Source: Alteripontixanthobacter sp.
GTDB taxonomy: Bacteria; Pseudomonadota; Alphaproteobacteria; Sphingomonadales; Sphingomonadaceae
Assembly (NCBI GenBank): GCA_039968605.1
Contig: JBDVPM010000008.1
Location: 1,664,968-1,728,967, forward strand
Reading direction: 5' to 3'
Length of the DNA: 64,000 nucleotides
A program made the position numbers and the translations under genes. Positions 20,992-30,359 of this stretch are shown one piece after another (the stretch's first letter is position 1; every line of letters begins with the position of its first letter). The notes under the pieces are model-generated. The model did not search any database. It was not told the origin of the DNA and worked only from the letters and a program-made list of their open reading frames with translations.

Positions 20992-21593
20992 TGCATCCCA
21001 ACCCGCTCTTCCGCAATGACGACCGCGCGCTGCACGAGGCGCTGATCGCCGAAATCGGCTTTGGCATGGTCTTCGCGCAGACGCCCGACGGGCCGCGCGT
21101 CGCACAAACGCCGATCTTGTCGACCGGAGATGGCGCGGTGCAATTCCACCTTGCGCGCGCCAATGCGCTTACCCGCCATCTGGAAGGCACCACCGCGCTG
21201 GTCACGATCAACGGGCCCGACGCCTATATCAGCCCGCGCTGGTATGCCGACCGAGCGAGCGTACCGACCTGGGATTACATCGCGCTGGAATTGGAAGGCC
21301 CGGTCCGCAAGATTGCGCGCGAGGGGCTGGAAGCATTGCTGCACAATATCGCCGATCGCGGCGAGGGGCTGGTCGGTGCGGATGGCCGCTGGACCAGCGA
21401 CGAAGTTCCGACCGCCCGTTGGGATGCACTGATCGGCAGCATCACGGGGTTCGAAATGGAAATAAAGGCGTGGCGCCCCACGCTCAAACTTTCGCAGGAC
21501 AAGACCGCCGAAGATCGCGCCCGTATCGCCGACGCTTTGGAGGCGCAGGGCTCGCCGGCAATGGCGCAATTGATCCGCACGCTCGCCAAATGA
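20991..21593 (+). CDS. PaiB-like FMN-binding negative transcriptional regulator family protein
   Basis: This 200-residue protein matches the PaiB family by its N-terminal MHPNPLFRNDD, the split-barrel FMN-binding core with ISPRWYADRASVPTWDY, and the C-terminal KLSQDKTAEDRA helix. Bacillus PaiB was described as a regulator of sporulation and protease genes, but the fold is a flavin-reductase-like split barrel, so an oxidoreductase or flavin-binding role is as likely. It overlaps rluC by one base and the HAD gene by four. It has no DNA-binding domain that I can see. Confidence 0.9.
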   Translation: MHPNPLFRNDDRALHEALIAEIGFGMVFAQTPDGPRVAQTPILSTGDGAVQFHLARANALTRHLEGTTALVTINGPDAYISPRWYADRASVPTWDYIALELEGPVRKIAREGLEALLHNIADRGEGLVGADGRWTSDEVPTARWDALIGSITGFEMEIKAWRPTLKLSQDKTAEDRARIADALEAQGSPAMAQLIRTLAK

Positions 21594-22249
21594 CGGTAAG
21601 GTTGGCGGTTTTCGATTGCGACGGCACGCTGGTCGATGGGCAGGCGGCTGTGTGCGAGGCGATGGAAAGTGCCTTCGCCGAGGCTGGCCTCGATGCGCCA
21701 AGCCGCGCACAGGTGCGCCGGATCGTCGGGCTGAGCCTGCCGCAAGCGGTCCGCCGCCTCGCCCCAGGTGCCAGCGTTGCCCAGCACAGCGCCGCCGTGG
21801 ATGGGTACAAACACGCCTTTCGCGAGAGCCGTTTGCAAGGACGTCTGCACGAGCCTGTGTTCGATGGCATTTTGGACCTGCTCGAACGGCTGCATGGCGG
21901 GGGCTGGACGCTCGGGGTGGCCACCGGGAAGTCCGATCGCGGGCTCAAAGCCTGCCTTACCGGGCACGGCGTGATCGATCGATTCGCAACGCTGCAAACC
22001 GCAGACCGGCACCCGTCCAAACCGCATCCGGCGATGTTGGAAGCGGCGCTGATCGAAGCTGGAGCGGACCCGGCACAAAGCGTGATGATCGGCGATACGA
22101 CATTCGATATCGATATGGCGCGCGCTGCCGATATCCGCGCGGTCGGGGTAGCCTGGGGCTATCACGAGCCCTCCGAATTGCTGGCCGCCGGAGCGGAAGC
22201 AGTGGCATACAGCGTGGCCGAGCTGGAGGAGATGATCGGTGCCGGATGA
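21590..22249 (+). CDS. HAD-superfamily phosphatase, phosphoglycolate phosphatase-like
   Basis: This 219-residue soluble enzyme has motif I FDCDGTLVDG, motif II in GVATGKS, a motif III Lys near HPSKPHPAML, and motif IV GDTTFDIDMA. These define a subfamily I HAD phosphatase with a helical cap. Phosphoglycolate or pyridoxal-phosphate-type small substrates are likely, but specificity cannot be read from sequence. ATG 21590 overlaps the upstream stop (ATGA). Longer in-frame starts lie inside the PaiB-like gene and are rejected. Confidence 0.93.
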   Translation: MTVRLAVFDCDGTLVDGQAAVCEAMESAFAEAGLDAPSRAQVRRIVGLSLPQAVRRLAPGASVAQHSAAVDGYKHAFRESRLQGRLHEPVFDGILDLLERLHGGGWTLGVATGKSDRGLKACLTGHGVIDRFATLQTADRHPSKPHPAMLEAALIEAGADPAQSVMIGDTTFDIDMARAADIRAVGVAWGYHEPSELLAAGAEAVAYSVAELEEMIGAG

Positions 22250-22451
22250 CGAGCTAGCCAAGCGCCGCTGGGGCCTCTTGCAACTGGTCCGGTTGGGGGC
22301 CGCGCTGGCGGTGTTGCTGGGGATCGTCATCATTTCCGGCAGGCTGATCGCCGTGCCCGCAATTGGATATGCGCTGCTGGTGGCCGGGGCGTTCGGCTTT
22401 TTCGCGCTACCGGTCATGCTCGCCAAAAAGTGGAAGAGCCCGCCACAATGA
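22239..22451 (+). CDS. Small two-TM membrane protein
   Basis: This 70-residue protein has two hydrophobic helices (about 15-34 and 39-60) and a short basic tail. The start is GTG 22239, supported by GGAGG at 22225-22229; the only ATG nearby is out of frame. It overlaps the HAD gene by 11 bases and ATP12 by 4 bases, so it is embedded in the operon. No family is recognised. Its place directly before the F1-ATPase chaperone is suggestive but may be chance. Confidence 0.8.
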   Translation: MPDDELAKRRWGLLQLVRLGAALAVLLGIVIISGRLIAVPAIGYALLVAGAFGFFALPVMLAKKWKSPPQ

Positions 22452-23158
22452 AGCGGTTCTGGTCCGAAGTCACGGCGGTCAAGGTCGATCGCGGCTGGCA
22501 GATCATGCTCGATGGCCGCCCCATCAAAACACAGGGCGGCGCGGAACAGATCGTGCCGAGCGCGCCGCTGGCCGAGGCGCTGGCCGATGAATGGCACCTG
22601 CAAGGCCCGAACAAGGGCGACGAGATCGATCCGGCGGGCTTCGTGCTGCGCGACATGGCCGATTACGCGATCGACCACATCCGCCCCGACCGCACCGGCG
22701 CAATCGCAAAGCTGCTCGCCTTCGCCGACACCGATACGCTGTGCTACCGCGCCGATCCCGAAGATGCGCTCTACCGCAAGCAGCAGGAGGTTTGGGAACC
22801 ACTCGTCGCCGATTTCGAGCAGCGCGAGGGAGTCGCGCTGACGCGGGTCAGCGGCATCGTCCACCGTCCTGCGCCGCAGGAAACACTGGCGAAACTGCGC
22901 GCCCGATTGGAAACGCTCGACGATTTCACCCTGGCCGCCGTGCAGCCGCTCGCCTCGCTCTCTGCCTCGCTCTGCATCGCGCTGTCCGTGCTGGAGCCGG
23001 GCGCCGATATCGATACGCTGTGGAACGCCGCCAATCTGGAAGAGGAATGGCAAGCCGATCTGTGGGGCCGCGACGAGGAAGCCGAGGAAGCCCGCGCCAA
23101 AAAACGCGCCGAGTTTGCCCAGGCCGCCCGGTTCGCCGCCCTTGCAGGCCGCGCCTAG
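22448..23158 (+). CDS. ATP12-family F1-ATP synthase assembly chaperone
   Basis: This 236-residue protein matches the ATP12 family: MKRFWSEVTAV start, DGRPIKTQGG, a central DTLCYRAD segment, and a late SLSASLCIALSVLEPGADIDTLWNAANLEEEWQ block. In mitochondria ATP12 binds the F1 alpha subunit; alphaproteobacteria retain the gene. ATG 22448 overlaps the upstream stop (ATGA). It ends the six-gene plus-strand run and converges on the lipoprotein gene at 23163. Confidence 0.93.
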   Translation: MKRFWSEVTAVKVDRGWQIMLDGRPIKTQGGAEQIVPSAPLAEALADEWHLQGPNKGDEIDPAGFVLRDMADYAIDHIRPDRTGAIAKLLAFADTDTLCYRADPEDALYRKQQEVWEPLVADFEQREGVALTRVSGIVHRPAPQETLAKLRARLETLDDFTLAAVQPLASLSASLCIALSVLEPGADIDTLWNAANLEEEWQADLWGRDEEAEEARAKKRAEFAQAARFAALAGRA

Positions 23159-23162
23159 ACCG

Positions 23163-23765
23163 TCAGCCGACCCATTCGGCCACCTGGCCCGCAACATCGT
23201 TCGCGGCGCGGTTGAGCGCCGGGCCGACCGCCGCGCTATCGGGCGCAACGCCTTCGATCACGCTTTCGAAGCGGCGGGTCTGCACGGCACCACCGGTGGC
23301 GGATTTCATCGCGTCATAGCGCATGACCACCGCCGAGCGCCGCGCGTCGTAACCAAACTCGCGCAAGGTCCCACGCAGGAACATCGTCGGCGCGACTGCG
23401 GAACTGTCGCCATCGACCACCATCCGCCCGCTGCGCGCACGAATCGTTTCGGCCATCACCCGGCGGAACAGCCGCGCAGGCCGCTCCACCCACGTCGCAT
23501 TTTGCAGATAGGCGATTTCGGTATCGTTGACCTGCACCGGCACGCGCGTGACGTTGAGCCGGGCGGGAGCGTCGGGCTCCAGCACGGCCAGCGCGTTTGC
23601 CTGCGTTTCGGCGCTACGCTCCCCCGCCGGGGCGCTGGCCATAGAGGTCAGCGTCAGCAAGCTTTCGGGCGGCTCGCTGCCAAAGCTGATGCAGCCGCCG
23701 AGCATCGCGCTGGCCGCGGCCAGAGCGAAGAACCGGGCGAGGATCGGTTTGCGCATTGGGGTCAT
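23163..23765 (-). CDS. ABC-type transport auxiliary lipoprotein (PqiC-like)
   Basis: A protein of about 200 residues with a lipoprotein signal (lipobox LGGC near residue 28). It is the outer-membrane partner seen in Mla-like or Pqi-like systems. The body carries the NVTRVPVQVNDTEIAYLQNATWVERPARLF segment, typical of the auxiliary family. Several in-frame ATGs exist (23774, 23765, 23756). 23765 is chosen because GAGG sits 9 bases upstream. It directly follows the MCE-domain gene. The role is probably to link MCE substrate transfer to the outer membrane. Confidence 0.88.
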   Translation of the reverse strand: MTPMRKPILARFFALAAASAMLGGCISFGSEPPESLLTLTSMASAPAGERSAETQANALAVLEPDAPARLNVTRVPVQVNDTEIAYLQNATWVERPARLFRRVMAETIRARSGRMVVDGDSSAVAPTMFLRGTLREFGYDARRSAVVMRYDAMKSATGGAVQTRRFESVIEGVAPDSAAVGPALNRAANDVAGQVAEWVG

Positions 23766-23776
23766 CCGTATCATCC

Positions 23777-24736
23777 TCAAGGCTCGTAATCGGGCAGTTT
23801 CTGACCCTGCAACAGCGCGCTTGCGCCTTCGGTTTCCAACGCTTCGGTCACACCGCGCAGCGCCTTGCTGGTGCGCTGGAGATCAGCCAAAGTTGCTTCG
23901 GCAGCCGGCAAAGTGGTTTCGTTCAGGCGGCGCGCGGCGGGCTGCGCGCTTTCCAGCGTAACCGCCAGGGCAGCTGCGGCATCACCGGCATCGGCCAACG
24001 TTCCGCGCAATTCCTCGGCAATGGATGCGCCTTCCTGATTGATCAGCCGGTCGGTCGATCCCATCACCTTGTCGAAGGAATCGAGGCTTCCCTGCGCGCT
24101 GACCAGCGTGTTCTGCAATTCCTGCATCGTCCGGCGCACTTCTGGCGTAGCCTCGGCCAGATCGGCGGTCATTGCGCTGGAGTTGGCCAGAATTCCGCTG
24201 ATCGATCGCTGATTTTCGTCCGACAGCAAGGTGCTCAGCCGCTCGGTCAGCGTGGCGAGCCGTTCCAGCAATAGCGGGGCGTTGGCGAGTATCTCGCCGA
24301 AGCCGCCCGCGCGCGGCGGGATCACCGGCACGCCTTCGGGACAGCCGGTTGCGCCGGCCCCCTCCTTGCAGGTCAGCGCCGGGGCATCGGCCCGCGCACC
24401 GTCGAGCAGGATGGTCGAAACCCCGGTAAAGCTGGACTGGATAGTAGCGAAAGTGCCCACGCGGATCGGAACATCGTCCTGCACGCGAATGCGGACGCGG
24501 ACGAATTCGGGATCCTGCTTCCACAGCTTGATTTCGCGCACCTGGCCCGCCGGAACACCGGCATAGGAAACCGCCGAGCCATTGGCGAGACCGGCTACCG
24601 ATTGCTTGAAAAAGATATCGTATTCGTTCTGGTCGCCCTCGCCCAGCCCGGCCAGCCAGATGAAGAACCAGGCCAGCCCCGCCAGCAGCAGCAGCGTGAC
24701 GGCACCGACCCAAAGATGATTAGCGCGGGTTTCCAT
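23777..24736 (-). CDS. MlaD-family MCE-domain protein
   Basis: This 319-residue protein has an N-terminal TM helix (about 10-30). One MCE domain follows (about 40-120, with VAGLANGSAVSYAGVPAGQV), then a long helical region with Ala/Thr/Leu heptads (about 150-290). MCE proteins form hexameric tubes that carry phospholipids between the inner and outer membranes. ATG 24736 begins METRANHLWVG right before the TM helix; the frame is open further upstream but runs into the ATPase gene. It sits between the ATPase and the lipoprotein in the usual order. Confidence 0.93.
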   Translation of the reverse strand: METRANHLWVGAVTLLLLAGLAWFFIWLAGLGEGDQNEYDIFFKQSVAGLANGSAVSYAGVPAGQVREIKLWKQDPEFVRVRIRVQDDVPIRVGTFATIQSSFTGVSTILLDGARADAPALTCKEGAGATGCPEGVPVIPPRAGGFGEILANAPLLLERLATLTERLSTLLSDENQRSISGILANSSAMTADLAEATPEVRRTMQELQNTLVSAQGSLDSFDKVMGSTDRLINQEGASIAEELRGTLADAGDAAAALAVTLESAQPAARRLNETTLPAAEATLADLQRTSKALRGVTEALETEGASALLQGQKLPDYEP

Positions 24737-24746
24737 ATGTTTCGTC

Positions 24747-25601
24747 CTATGCCCCGTCTGCCGGGCGCTTGTCCATCGCTGCGTTGGCCAAGTCGGTGCG
24801 TTCCTCGTCCCGCGCCTGGCTCGCCTGCGCCGCCCGGCCGCGAGGGCCATTGAAATATTCCTCGATCCAGGGGTGTCCGGTTTCGAGCAATTCGGGGATC
24901 GTGCCCACGGCCACAACCTTTTTGTCCGCCAGCACCGCTACCCTGTCGCAGATTTCGTAAAGCGTATCGAGATCGTGGGTGATCAGGAACACCGTCAGCC
25001 CCAAAGTGTCCGACAATTCCTTGGTCAGCCGGTCGAACTTGGCAGCGCCGATCGGGTCGAGACCGGCGGTCGGCTCGTCCAGGAACAGCAATTCCGGATC
25101 GAGCGCCAAGGCCCGCGCCAGCCCGGCACGCTTGCGCATCCCGCCCGACAATTCCGCCGGATATTTGTTCGCCGCCGTTTCAGGCAGGCCACTCATCACC
25201 ACTTTGTATGTCGCGATTTCGTGGCGCAATTGCTCCGAAATGTCGGGATAGAACTGCTTGAGCGGCACTTCCACATTCTCGCCCACGGTGAGGGTGGAAA
25301 ACAGCGCGCCGCCCTGGAACAGTACGCCCCAGCGGTCGCGTACGCCCAGAAATTCATCCGGCTCGGCATCGGTCATGGATTTGCCGAATACGTCGATATC
25401 GCCCTCGGCCGGTTCCTGCAGGCCGATGATGGAGCGCATCAGCACCGATTTGCCCGTGCCCGATCCGCCGACCACGCCCAGGATTTCGCCCTTTCGCACG
25501 TCGAGATCGAGATCTTCATGCACCACCTGATCGCCGAAGCGATTGACCAGCCCGCGGACCTGGATCGGGAGATCGCCGCGAAATCTCTGATGTTTCTCCA
25601 C
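24747..25601 (-). CDS. MlaF-like ABC transporter ATP-binding protein
   Basis: A protein of about 284 residues with Walker A GGSGTGKS, the LSGGMRKR signature and Walker B LLFLDEPTAGLDP. It powers the MlaE-type permease. The start is uncertain. GTG 25601 is 4 bases past the permease stop and gives an N-terminus just before the VRGLVNRFGDQ strand. An ATG at 25649 in the same frame would overlap the permease gene by 44 bases. The C-terminus is a charged tail of about 35 residues beyond the usual domain. Confidence 0.93.
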   Translation of the reverse strand: MEKHQRFRGDLPIQVRGLVNRFGDQVVHEDLDLDVRKGEILGVVGGSGTGKSVLMRSIIGLQEPAEGDIDVFGKSMTDAEPDEFLGVRDRWGVLFQGGALFSTLTVGENVEVPLKQFYPDISEQLRHEIATYKVVMSGLPETAANKYPAELSGGMRKRAGLARALALDPELLFLDEPTAGLDPIGAAKFDRLTKELSDTLGLTVFLITHDLDTLYEICDRVAVLADKKVVAVGTIPELLETGHPWIEEYFNGPRGRAAQASQARDEERTDLANAAMDKRPADGA

Positions 25602-25605
25602 CGCC

Positions 25606-26718
25606 TCAGCCCCAACCGATTTCGGTGAAGAATACGGCGAAAAACGCATCGACGACGATGACCGCGAAGATCGCCTGGACCACGGCCTTGGTCGTGCGCA
25701 GGCCGACCTGTTCGCTATCGCCGCTGACCAACATGCCCTGATAACACCCCGTCATGCCGATGATCAGGCCGAAGACCGGTGCCTTGATCATCCCGACATA
25801 CAGATCGTACATCGGCACGACCTCCTTGATCCGCACGAGGAAGGTATAGAACGGAATGCCCAGCGTAATATCGGCGATCACCGCGCCGCCGATAATCGCC
25901 ATGACGCTAGCGAAAAAGCCGAGCAGCGGCATCATCAGCACGGCGGCCATCACGCGGGGCACCACCAGCGCTTCCATCGGCGAAATACCGATCGTGCGCA
26001 TCGCATCGATTTCCTCGGTCAGTTTCATCGTGCCGATCTGCGCGGCGAAGGCAGAGCCGGAGCGGCCCGCGACCATGATCGCGGTCATCAACACGCCCAG
26101 TTCGCGCAGAGTGATCCTGCCCACAAGGTTCACCGTCAACGTTTCCGCGCCGAATTGGGCCAGTTGGACAGAACCCTGCTGCGCGATCACGATGCCGATC
26201 AGGAAGCTCATCAGCCCGATAATCGCCAATGCGTCCACACCGACCAGCTCGCTCTGCCGGATCAGTGCCAGCCAGCGGAACCGGCGCGGGTGGCGAATCA
26301 GGCTGCCCAGCGCCAGCATGAACCTGCCCAAGAAAGCGATGGTAGATTTCACCCCCTCGCCCATCTCGAACACTTTTCCGCCCACCGTGGCGGGCACGCG
26401 TTTGAAAATCGTCTCGCGCGGCGCGGCGATGGTCATATCCTCGACGCTGGTATCGACCGCCGCCATCAACCGCTCCGCCCGCTCGCTCGCTCCGGTTACA
26501 TCGGTGCCGTGATCGCGCGCCAGCGAGCAGGCGACCCATGCGCCGACCGTGTCGATTTCAACGATTCCCGACATATCGACTGCGGAGAACGGCCCATCAA
26601 GCGATTGCAGCTCGTCATCGATCGCGCCGATGCTGGACACGCGGTAGGGGCCGTGGAGCGCCAATACAGGGGCGCCTTCGCCCCGATCTTCAATGGTATA
26701 GCCTGCCCCGTCGCTCAT
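25606..26718 (-). CDS. MlaE-family ABC permease with N-terminal STAS-like region
   Basis: This 370-residue protein combines an N-terminal soluble segment of about 100 residues with a MlaE permease of five or six helices. The soluble segment has STAS-like strand/helix alternation (AVDMSGIVEIDTVGAWVACSLARDH). The permease carries the conserved segments LVGRITLRELGVLMTAIMVAGRSGSAFAAQIGTMK and EEIDAMRTIGISP. The STAS region replaces a separate MlaB. ATG 26718 (MSDGAGYT) is chosen; the longer frame upstream is out of family. It is the first gene of the lipid-transport operon and is divergent from valS. Confidence 0.93.
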   Translation of the reverse strand: MSDGAGYTIEDRGEGAPVLALHGPYRVSSIGAIDDELQSLDGPFSAVDMSGIVEIDTVGAWVACSLARDHGTDVTGASERAERLMAAVDTSVEDMTIAAPRETIFKRVPATVGGKVFEMGEGVKSTIAFLGRFMLALGSLIRHPRRFRWLALIRQSELVGVDALAIIGLMSFLIGIVIAQQGSVQLAQFGAETLTVNLVGRITLRELGVLMTAIMVAGRSGSAFAAQIGTMKLTEEIDAMRTIGISPMEALVVPRVMAAVLMMPLLGFFASVMAIIGGAVIADITLGIPFYTFLVRIKEVVPMYDLYVGMIKAPVFGLIIGMTGCYQGMLVSGDSEQVGLRTTKAVVQAIFAVIVVDAFFAVFFTEIGWG

Positions 26719-26867
26719 GCTGCGCGATATGCGAGGTTTTGCGCCGCGCCACAAGCCGTTGCTTAGAGTTGCAGGCGCTGGCATGGCCCGGAAGAGTCTG
26801 CCGGGGCGCGGGATACGAGCGGCGCAAATTTCTCGGCAAACGACAAAACCACTGAATACGAGACAAA

Positions 26868-29615
26868 ATGACCTCCACATTACCCACCACTTTCGACCCG
26901 GCAGAGATCGAATCGCGCTGGTATGCGCATTGGGAGGCCAACGGCCTGTTTCGGCCGGAGCGCCCGGAGGCCAAGCCCTACACTATCGTCAACCCGCCAC
27001 CCAACGTGACGGGCAGCCTGCATATCGGCCATGCGCTGGACAATACGCTGCAGGATATCGTGATCCGTTACGAGCGGCTGCGCGGCAAGGATGCGCTGTG
27101 GGTGGTCGGCACCGATCACGCCGGAATCGCCACGCAGATGGTGGTCGAGCGGCAACTGGAAGAACGGCAGGACAAGCGCAACAATTATTCGCGCGAGGAT
27201 TTCGTGCGCAAGGTATGGAAATGGAAGGAAGAAAGCGGCGGCACCATCACCACCCAGCTGCGCCGTCTGGGTTGCTCGATGGATTGGAGCCGCGAGCAGT
27301 TCACGATGGACCCGCATTTCAGCAGCGCGGTGACCAAGGTGTTCGTCCAGCTCTACAATGACGGTCTTATCTACCGCGACAAGCGGCTGGTGAACTGGGA
27401 CCCGAAGCTGAAAACCGCGATTTCCGACCTCGAGGTGGAACAGCAAACCATCGCGGGCCAGTTTTGGCATTTCAAATATCCGCTAGCGGACGGTGCCAAG
27501 CTCGACTCAGGCGCGGATTTTATCGAGGTCGCCACTACGCGGCCCGAAACGATGCTCGCCGATATGGCAGTGGCGGTGCACCCTTCGGACGAGCGCTATG
27601 CCAGCGTGATCGGCAAGCATGTCGTCCTTCCGATTACCGGCCGCCGCGTGCCGATCGTCGCCGATGAACATGCCGACCCTGAACTCGGCAGCGGCGCGGT
27701 GAAGATTACGCCGGGCCACGATTTCAACGATTTCGACGTTGGCAAGCGCGCCGGATTGTCGGCGGGCGAAATGTTCAACATGCTCGATGCCGAGGCGAAT
27801 GTCTGCCAGACGGCGGATGGGCTTGTTCCCGAAGAATTTCTCGGCCTGCACCGTTTCAAGCGCGATGGGATCGATGGCGCGCGCGAATTGATTGTCCAGC
27901 GGCTGAAGGAACACGGGTTCCTCATCCCGCACATCACCCGCACGAAGAAGGACGAGGAAGCCGAACACGACTCCGAACCGCGCCAGATCGCCACGCCTTT
28001 CGGCGACCGAGGCGGCGTGGTGATCGAGCCGTGGCTGACCGATCAATGGTATGTCGATGCCGAAAAACTGGCGGCAAAACCGATCGAGGCGGTCAAATCC
28101 GGCGACGTCGAGATTGTCCCGAAATCTTGGGAAAAGACATTTTTCAACTGGATGGAGAACATCCAGCCATGGTGCGTCAGTCGCCAATTATGGTGGGGTC
28201 ACCGCATCCCGGCCTGGTTCGACGAGGATGGGAACGTGTTTGTCGGCGAGACCGAGGACGAGGCGCGCGCGCAGGCCGGGGACGACCGCACGCTTTCGCG
28301 GGATGAAGACGTGCTCGACACGTGGTTCTCCTCCGCGCTGTGGCCCTTCGCCACGCTCGGTTGGCCGCAGGACACTGCGCTGGTGCAAAAACACTACCCC
28401 AACGATCTGCTGATTTCCGGCTTCGACATCCTGTTTTTCTGGGATGCGCGGATGATGATGATGGGGCGGCATTTGACCGGGGAGAACCCGTGGCCGCGCC
28501 TGTATCTGCACGGGCTGGTGCGCGCGGCGGATGGCGCGAAAATGTCCAAATCCAAGGGTAACGTGGTCGATCCGCTGGGCCTGATCGATCGCTATGGCGC
28601 GGATGCGCTGCGCTTCTTCATGGCTGCGATGGAAAGTCAGGGCCGCGACATCAAGATGGATGACAAGCGGGTGGAAGGCTATCGCAACTTCGCCACCAAG
28701 CTGTGGAATGCCACGCGTTTCTGCCAGTCCAACGGTATCGGCGCGAGCAAGACCATCGCTGCGCCGCCTGCCCGGCTGGCTGCCAATCAATGGATCATCG
28801 GCGAAGTTGCCCAATGCGCCCGGGCGCTGGACAAGTCGATGGCGGACCTCCGCTTCGATGCCGCCGCAGACACGATCTACCACTTCGCGTGGGACCGTTT
28901 CTGCGACTGGTATCTGGAACTGATCAAGCCGGTTTTCGCCGAAGGGGCGAGCGAGACTGCGGCAGAAGAAACCCGGGCCGTGGCCGGATGGGCGCTCGAC
29001 CAGATTTCCGTGATGCTGCACCCCTTCATGCCGTTCATCACCGAAGAGCTGTGGTCGAAGCAGGGCGAATTGAACGATGCCGGAAGGGCCGACTATCCGC
29101 TGATCACCGCCAAATGGCCGCAGCCGCAGGCGGAAGTATCCGCCCAGGCTACCGATGCGATCGATTGGGTAATTGCGCTGACCACCGCCAGCCGCAGCGC
29201 GCGCAACGAGCTTGGTATTGCGCCCGGCGCGAAACTGGCCGCATTCTGCCCGGCCCCGTCGGATCTTGCACGCGGCATGGTGGAGCGCAGCGCGGCAGCG
29301 ATCGAGCGGCTGGCGCGGTTGACACCGGTCACTCTGGGCGAGGCGCCCGACGGCCCGGCGATGCAGGTGATCGCGGGCGAAGATGTGCTGATCATCCCGC
29401 TGGCAGGCGTGATCGATATCGACGCCGAACGCAGCCGGCTGGGCAAGGCGCTGGAGGCGTCGGCCAAAGAAGCCGCCTCGCTCGACAAGCGGCTCGGCAA
29501 TGCCAATTTCGTGGACCGGGCCAAGCCCGAAGCGGTAGCAAAGGCGCGCGCCGACCATGCTCACCACAAGGCGGAAGTGGCGCGGCTGGAGGCGGCTCTG
29601 GAACGGCTCGGATGA
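26868..29615 (+). CDS. valS: Valyl-tRNA synthetase
   Basis: This 915-residue class I synthetase has the HIGH-type motif LHIGHA near residue 55, an editing domain (CP1, with ATTRPETML near 220), KMSKS at about 558, an anticodon-binding helical domain and a C-terminal coiled coil (about 845-915). These are diagnostic of ValRS. ATG 26868 gives [15 protein letters not shown], the normal N-terminus. The last codons overlap queE (ATGA). Confidence 0.98.
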   Translation: MTSTLPTTFDPAEIESRWYAHWEANGLFRPERPEAKPYTIVNPPPNVTGSLHIGHALDNTLQDIVIRYERLRGKDALWVVGTDHAGIATQMVVERQLEERQDKRNNYSREDFVRKVWKWKEESGGTITTQLRRLGCSMDWSREQFTMDPHFSSAVTKVFVQLYNDGLIYRDKRLVNWDPKLKTAISDLEVEQQTIAGQFWHFKYPLADGAKLDSGADFIEVATTRPETMLADMAVAVHPSDERYASVIGKHVVLPITGRRVPIVADEHADPELGSGAVKITPGHDFNDFDVGKRAGLSAGEMFNMLDAEANVCQTADGLVPEEFLGLHRFKRDGIDGARELIVQRLKEHGFLIPHITRTKKDEEAEHDSEPRQIATPFGDRGGVVIEPWLTDQWYVDAEKLAAKPIEAVKSGDVEIVPKSWEKTFFNWMENIQPWCVSRQLWWGHRIPAWFDEDGNVFVGETEDEARAQAGDDRTLSRDEDVLDTWFSSALWPFATLGWPQDTALVQKHYPNDLLISGFDILFFWDARMMMMGRHLTGENPWPRLYLHGLVRAADGAKMSKSKGNVVDPLGLIDRYGADALRFFMAAMESQGRDIKMDDKRVEGYRNFATKLWNATRFCQSNGIGASKTIAAPPARLAANQWIIGEVAQCARALDKSMADLRFDAAADTIYHFAWDRFCDWYLELIKPVFAEGASETAAEETRAVAGWALDQISVMLHPFMPFITEELWSKQGELNDAGRADYPLITAKWPQPQAEVSAQATDAIDWVIALTTASRSARNELGIAPGAKLAAFCPAPSDLARGMVERSAAAIERLARLTPVTLGEAPDGPAMQVIAGEDVLIIPLAGVIDIDAERSRLGKALEASAKEAASLDKRLGNANFVDRAKPEAVAKARADHAHHKAEVARLEAALERLG

Positions 29616-30349
29616 CCGTCCTCACCCTCGCTACGGACGATGGGGGCGGACCGGAAATCTTTGCCTCGATCCAGGGTGAAGGGGCTTCTGCAGGCCAACC
29701 GGTCACCTTCATCCGCCTGTCGCGCTGCAATCTGGCCTGCGTGTGGTGCGACACCGCCTATACCTGGCATTTCACCGGCGACGAACGTCCGCACCGCTCT
29801 GGCGAAACTTTCGAGCGCAGGACGAACCAAATGAAGCTGGACATTGCCGATGTGGCCGCCCGGGTGGAGGCGCTGGGCCAGCGGCGACTGGTCATCACCG
29901 GGGGCGAGCCATTGCTCCAGGCCGGCGCCCTGGCCGATCTGCTCGAATCGTTGCCCGATCATTCGGTGGAGGTCGAAACCAACGGCACGACCGCCGCGCC
30001 GCCCCGGCTCGACATTCGGATCGACCAGTACAATGTCAGCCCGAAACTGGCGCATAGCGGCAATCCGGCGGAGCTGGCGCTGATCCCCGAACGGCTGCAT
30101 TTCTATGCAGCCGACGAGCGGGCATGGTTCAAATTCGTGATCGCGGAGAAGTCCGATGTGGACGAAGTGCTGGCGCTGGCCCGGCTTCATCACATCCCTG
30201 CGCGGCGCATCTATCTGATGGCCGAAGGAACCGATAGCGAGACCTTGCGCCAGCGCGAAACATGGCTCGCGCCCCTATGCGTCGAACACGGCTTTCGCTT
30301 GTCCGACCGCCTGCATATCCATTTGTTCGGCGATACGCGCGGGACCTAG
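29612..30349 (+). CDS. queE: 7-carboxy-7-deazaguanine synthase
   Basis: This 245-residue radical SAM enzyme of the queuosine pathway has IFASIQGEG near 17-24 and the CX3CX2C iron-sulfur motif at Cys39, Cys43 and Cys46, followed by TGGEPLLQ. It converts 6-carboxytetrahydropterin to the 7-deazaguanine core. ATG 29612 overlaps the valS stop; a much longer in-frame opening from 28703 is read-through of valS in another frame and is rejected. The other que genes are not in the window. Confidence 0.95.
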   Translation: MTVLTLATDDGGGPEIFASIQGEGASAGQPVTFIRLSRCNLACVWCDTAYTWHFTGDERPHRSGETFERRTNQMKLDIADVAARVEALGQRRLVITGGEPLLQAGALADLLESLPDHSVEVETNGTTAAPPRLDIRIDQYNVSPKLAHSGNPAELALIPERLHFYAADERAWFKFVIAEKSDVDEVLALARLHHIPARRIYLMAEGTDSETLRQRETWLAPLCVEHGFRLSDRLHIHLFGDTRGT

Positions 30350-30359
30350 GCGATGAAGC

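Noticed and set aside
28188-29567. A 459-residue minus-strand open frame
   Set aside because: Antisense shadow of valS.
28703-29611. A 303-residue in-frame extension upstream of queE
   Set aside because: It lies inside valS in another frame; queE has a complete family N-terminus at ATG 29612 with the usual ATGA overlap.
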